Source of the DNA: Nitrospinota bacterium
GTDB taxonomy: Bacteria; JAUXIQ01
Direction of reading: 5' to 3'
Assembly (NCBI GenBank): GCA_030620925.1
Contig: JAUXIQ010000104.1
Coordinates: 1-6,923, forward strand
Length of the DNA: 6,923 nt
Both the position numbers and the translations under genes were made by a program. Positions 6,237 through 6,923 of this stretch are shown here, one piece after another. How positions within the stretch are numbered: the stretch's first letter is position 1; the number at the start of each line of letters is the position of its first letter. The notes under the pieces were generated by a model. That model ran no database searches. It saw nothing but the letters and a program-made list of their open reading frames with translations, and was not told the DNA's origin.

Positions 6237-6818
6237 TTATTTTGAGTTCTGGTAGATTTCCGCGCAGCAGCGACCGGCCCTGAGCTCCTCTATAAGGCCC
6301 TCTTCGGTGGTTACATTGTTCTGGAAGTTGGTGACGTATTTCCCCACCACTCTGAGGTTGTGTGCGTCGCTTCCACCGGTGGTGAACATTTCCATAAGCT
6401 CGGTAACCTCTGCGGCGAAACTGTTTTCCAATTCCGGCCTGTCGCCGTTGAGGGTCTCCACCCCGTGCACCAGCTTGAAAACTTTTTCCTCGCTGGCTTC
6501 TTCGGGGGTGATGCTGAGCCCGTATTCTTGCCTCAAGCGCACCGCATACCAGGGTTTGCGGAAGGGGTGTGCGGCGATAAGCACGCCTCCCACTTCGTCC
6601 ACCACTTTGCGGAGGGTTTCCGCCCTCCAGATGCCGGGCACGTATTCATCCAGCCCGAAAGCGAGTATATGGCCGCAGTCCGTATTGACTTCCATGCCCC
6701 GAAATATCGGGAAATCATGCTCGGCGGAAAGCTTCTCGATCTCCTCCCTGTTCCAGACGGCGTCGTGCTCGGTAATGCAGACTCCGTCCAGCCCGATGTT
6801 TTTAGCCTTCCGGATCAT
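6237..6818 (-). CDS. PHP-domain metal-dependent phosphoesterase-like protein (N-terminally truncated)
   Basis: PHP proteins bind two or three metal ions and hydrolyse phosphoester bonds; those of this short TrpH-like type act on small phosphorylated molecules or nucleic acids. The open frame from ATG 6818 encodes 193 residues. Visible metal-site motifs are ITEHD (15-19), GMEVNTD (41-47), CGHILAFG (48-55), AAHPFR (82-87), GVETLNG (119-125) and GGSDAHN (148-154). The family normally begins about 20 residues earlier with a D-x-H-x-H motif. That part is encoded upstream (6884-6819) in the same frame but is cut off by a TAA at 6845-6843. No convincing ribosome binding site precedes the 6818 ATG. 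The protein as drawn lacks the first metal-binding strand and may be inactive. A nonsense-mutated gene or a sequence error are both possible. It sits 23 bp upstream of the ATPase gene and probably heads that operon. Confidence 0.75.
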   Translation of the reverse strand: MIRKAKNIGLDGVCITEHDAVWNREEIEKLSAEHDFPIFRGMEVNTDCGHILAFGLDEYVPGIWRAETLRKVVDEVGGVLIAAHPFRKPWYAVRLRQEYGLSITPEEASEEKVFKLVHGVETLNGDRPELENSFAAEVTELMEMFTTGGSDAHNLRVVGKYVTNFQNNVTTEEGLIEELRAGRCCAEIYQNSK

Positions 6819-6884
6819 GTCCGCCGGGTCTATCTCTCTGAATTAGGAGAAGGGATTTGTATGTATGTTAATGTCTATCAGCAT
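6819..6884 (-). pseudogene. Interrupted N-terminal coding segment of the PHP gene
   Basis: From ATG 6884 the frame reads MLIDINIHTNPFS, then TAA (6845-6843), then FREIDPAD, and joins in frame to the 6818 ATG. This matches the expected PHP start (D-x-H-x-H, then a turn, then a helix of the type EIDPADMIRKAKNIGLDGV), so it is not random sequence. One base change (TCA to TAA) would explain the stop. The first His of the HxH pair is Asn here. An in-frame TAG lies seven codons upstream of ATG 6884, so this is the likely original start. Confidence 0.65.
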
Positions 6885-6923
6885 TTTATATTTATATCCA
6901 GTCTAATTTCTAAAAAGTTTGTC

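Noticed and set aside
5530-6255. Plus-strand frame of 241 codons
   Set aside because: It is antisense to the AAA+ ATPase, whose Walker A, Walker B and sensor motifs are intact on the minus strand.
6307-6846. Plus-strand frame of 179 codons rich in Ser and Thr
   Set aside because: It is the antisense shadow of the PHP gene; the minus strand carries the PHP metal motifs.
6885-6923. TATAAA boxes before ATG 6884 as a promoter
   Set aside because: The region is generally AT-rich, no -35 box at proper spacing is visible within the window, and the boxes would lie too close to the start codon for a normal leader.

Overview
The window comes from a moderately GC-rich bacterial chromosome. All four recognisable genes lie on the minus strand, so transcription runs from the right edge to the left. 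The CoaE sequence, the CbbQ/VWA architecture and the palindromic extragenic repeats (GTAGAGACAATTCA half-sites, TCATTCTGAG...GAAGAATCTC hairpins, CGCCCCTAC units) remind me most of Chloroflexota, Dehalococcoidia-like lineages. That placement is inferred from memory of similar sequences and was not searched.

Right part, 6884 to 1269 (minus): a probable operon. It opens with a PHP-domain metal-dependent phosphoesterase-like gene whose N-terminal coding segment is interrupted by an in-frame TAA. After 23 bp comes a CbbQ/NirQ/NorQ/GpvN-type MoxR AAA+ ATPase. A 159-bp gap follows, holding a strong GC-rich hairpin and a 17-codon upstream ORF that overlaps the next start as ATGA. Next is a very large (1096 aa) NorD/CbbO-type protein with a C-terminal von Willebrand A domain, and 49 bp further on is coaE (dephospho-CoA kinase). 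The ATPase and VWA protein form the classic MoxR/VWA pair, which remodels or activates a metalloenzyme or complex. No Rubisco, nitric-oxide reductase or gas-vesicle gene is visible here, so the client is unknown.

Middle part, 727 to 1268: about 540 bp without a gene. It is packed with inverted repeats of several types, including a perfect 28-bp palindrome, a 14-bp-arm hairpin with two mismatches, an 18-bp palindrome and repeated CGCCCCTAC units. It looks like a nest of dispersed extragenic repeats separating the coaE operon from the next gene.

Left part, 726 to 1 (minus): the N-terminal 242 codons of a multi-pass membrane protein of unknown function that runs off the window. A 10-bp-arm inverted repeat lies just upstream and may be an operator.

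The most interesting points are the regular 37 to 40 residue repeat array (about eight units) in the N-terminal third of the VWA protein, the orphan PHP/AAA+/VWA grouping, the stop codon plus missing metal-ligand His in the PHP N-terminus, and the hairpin and upstream ORF between the ATPase and VWA genes.
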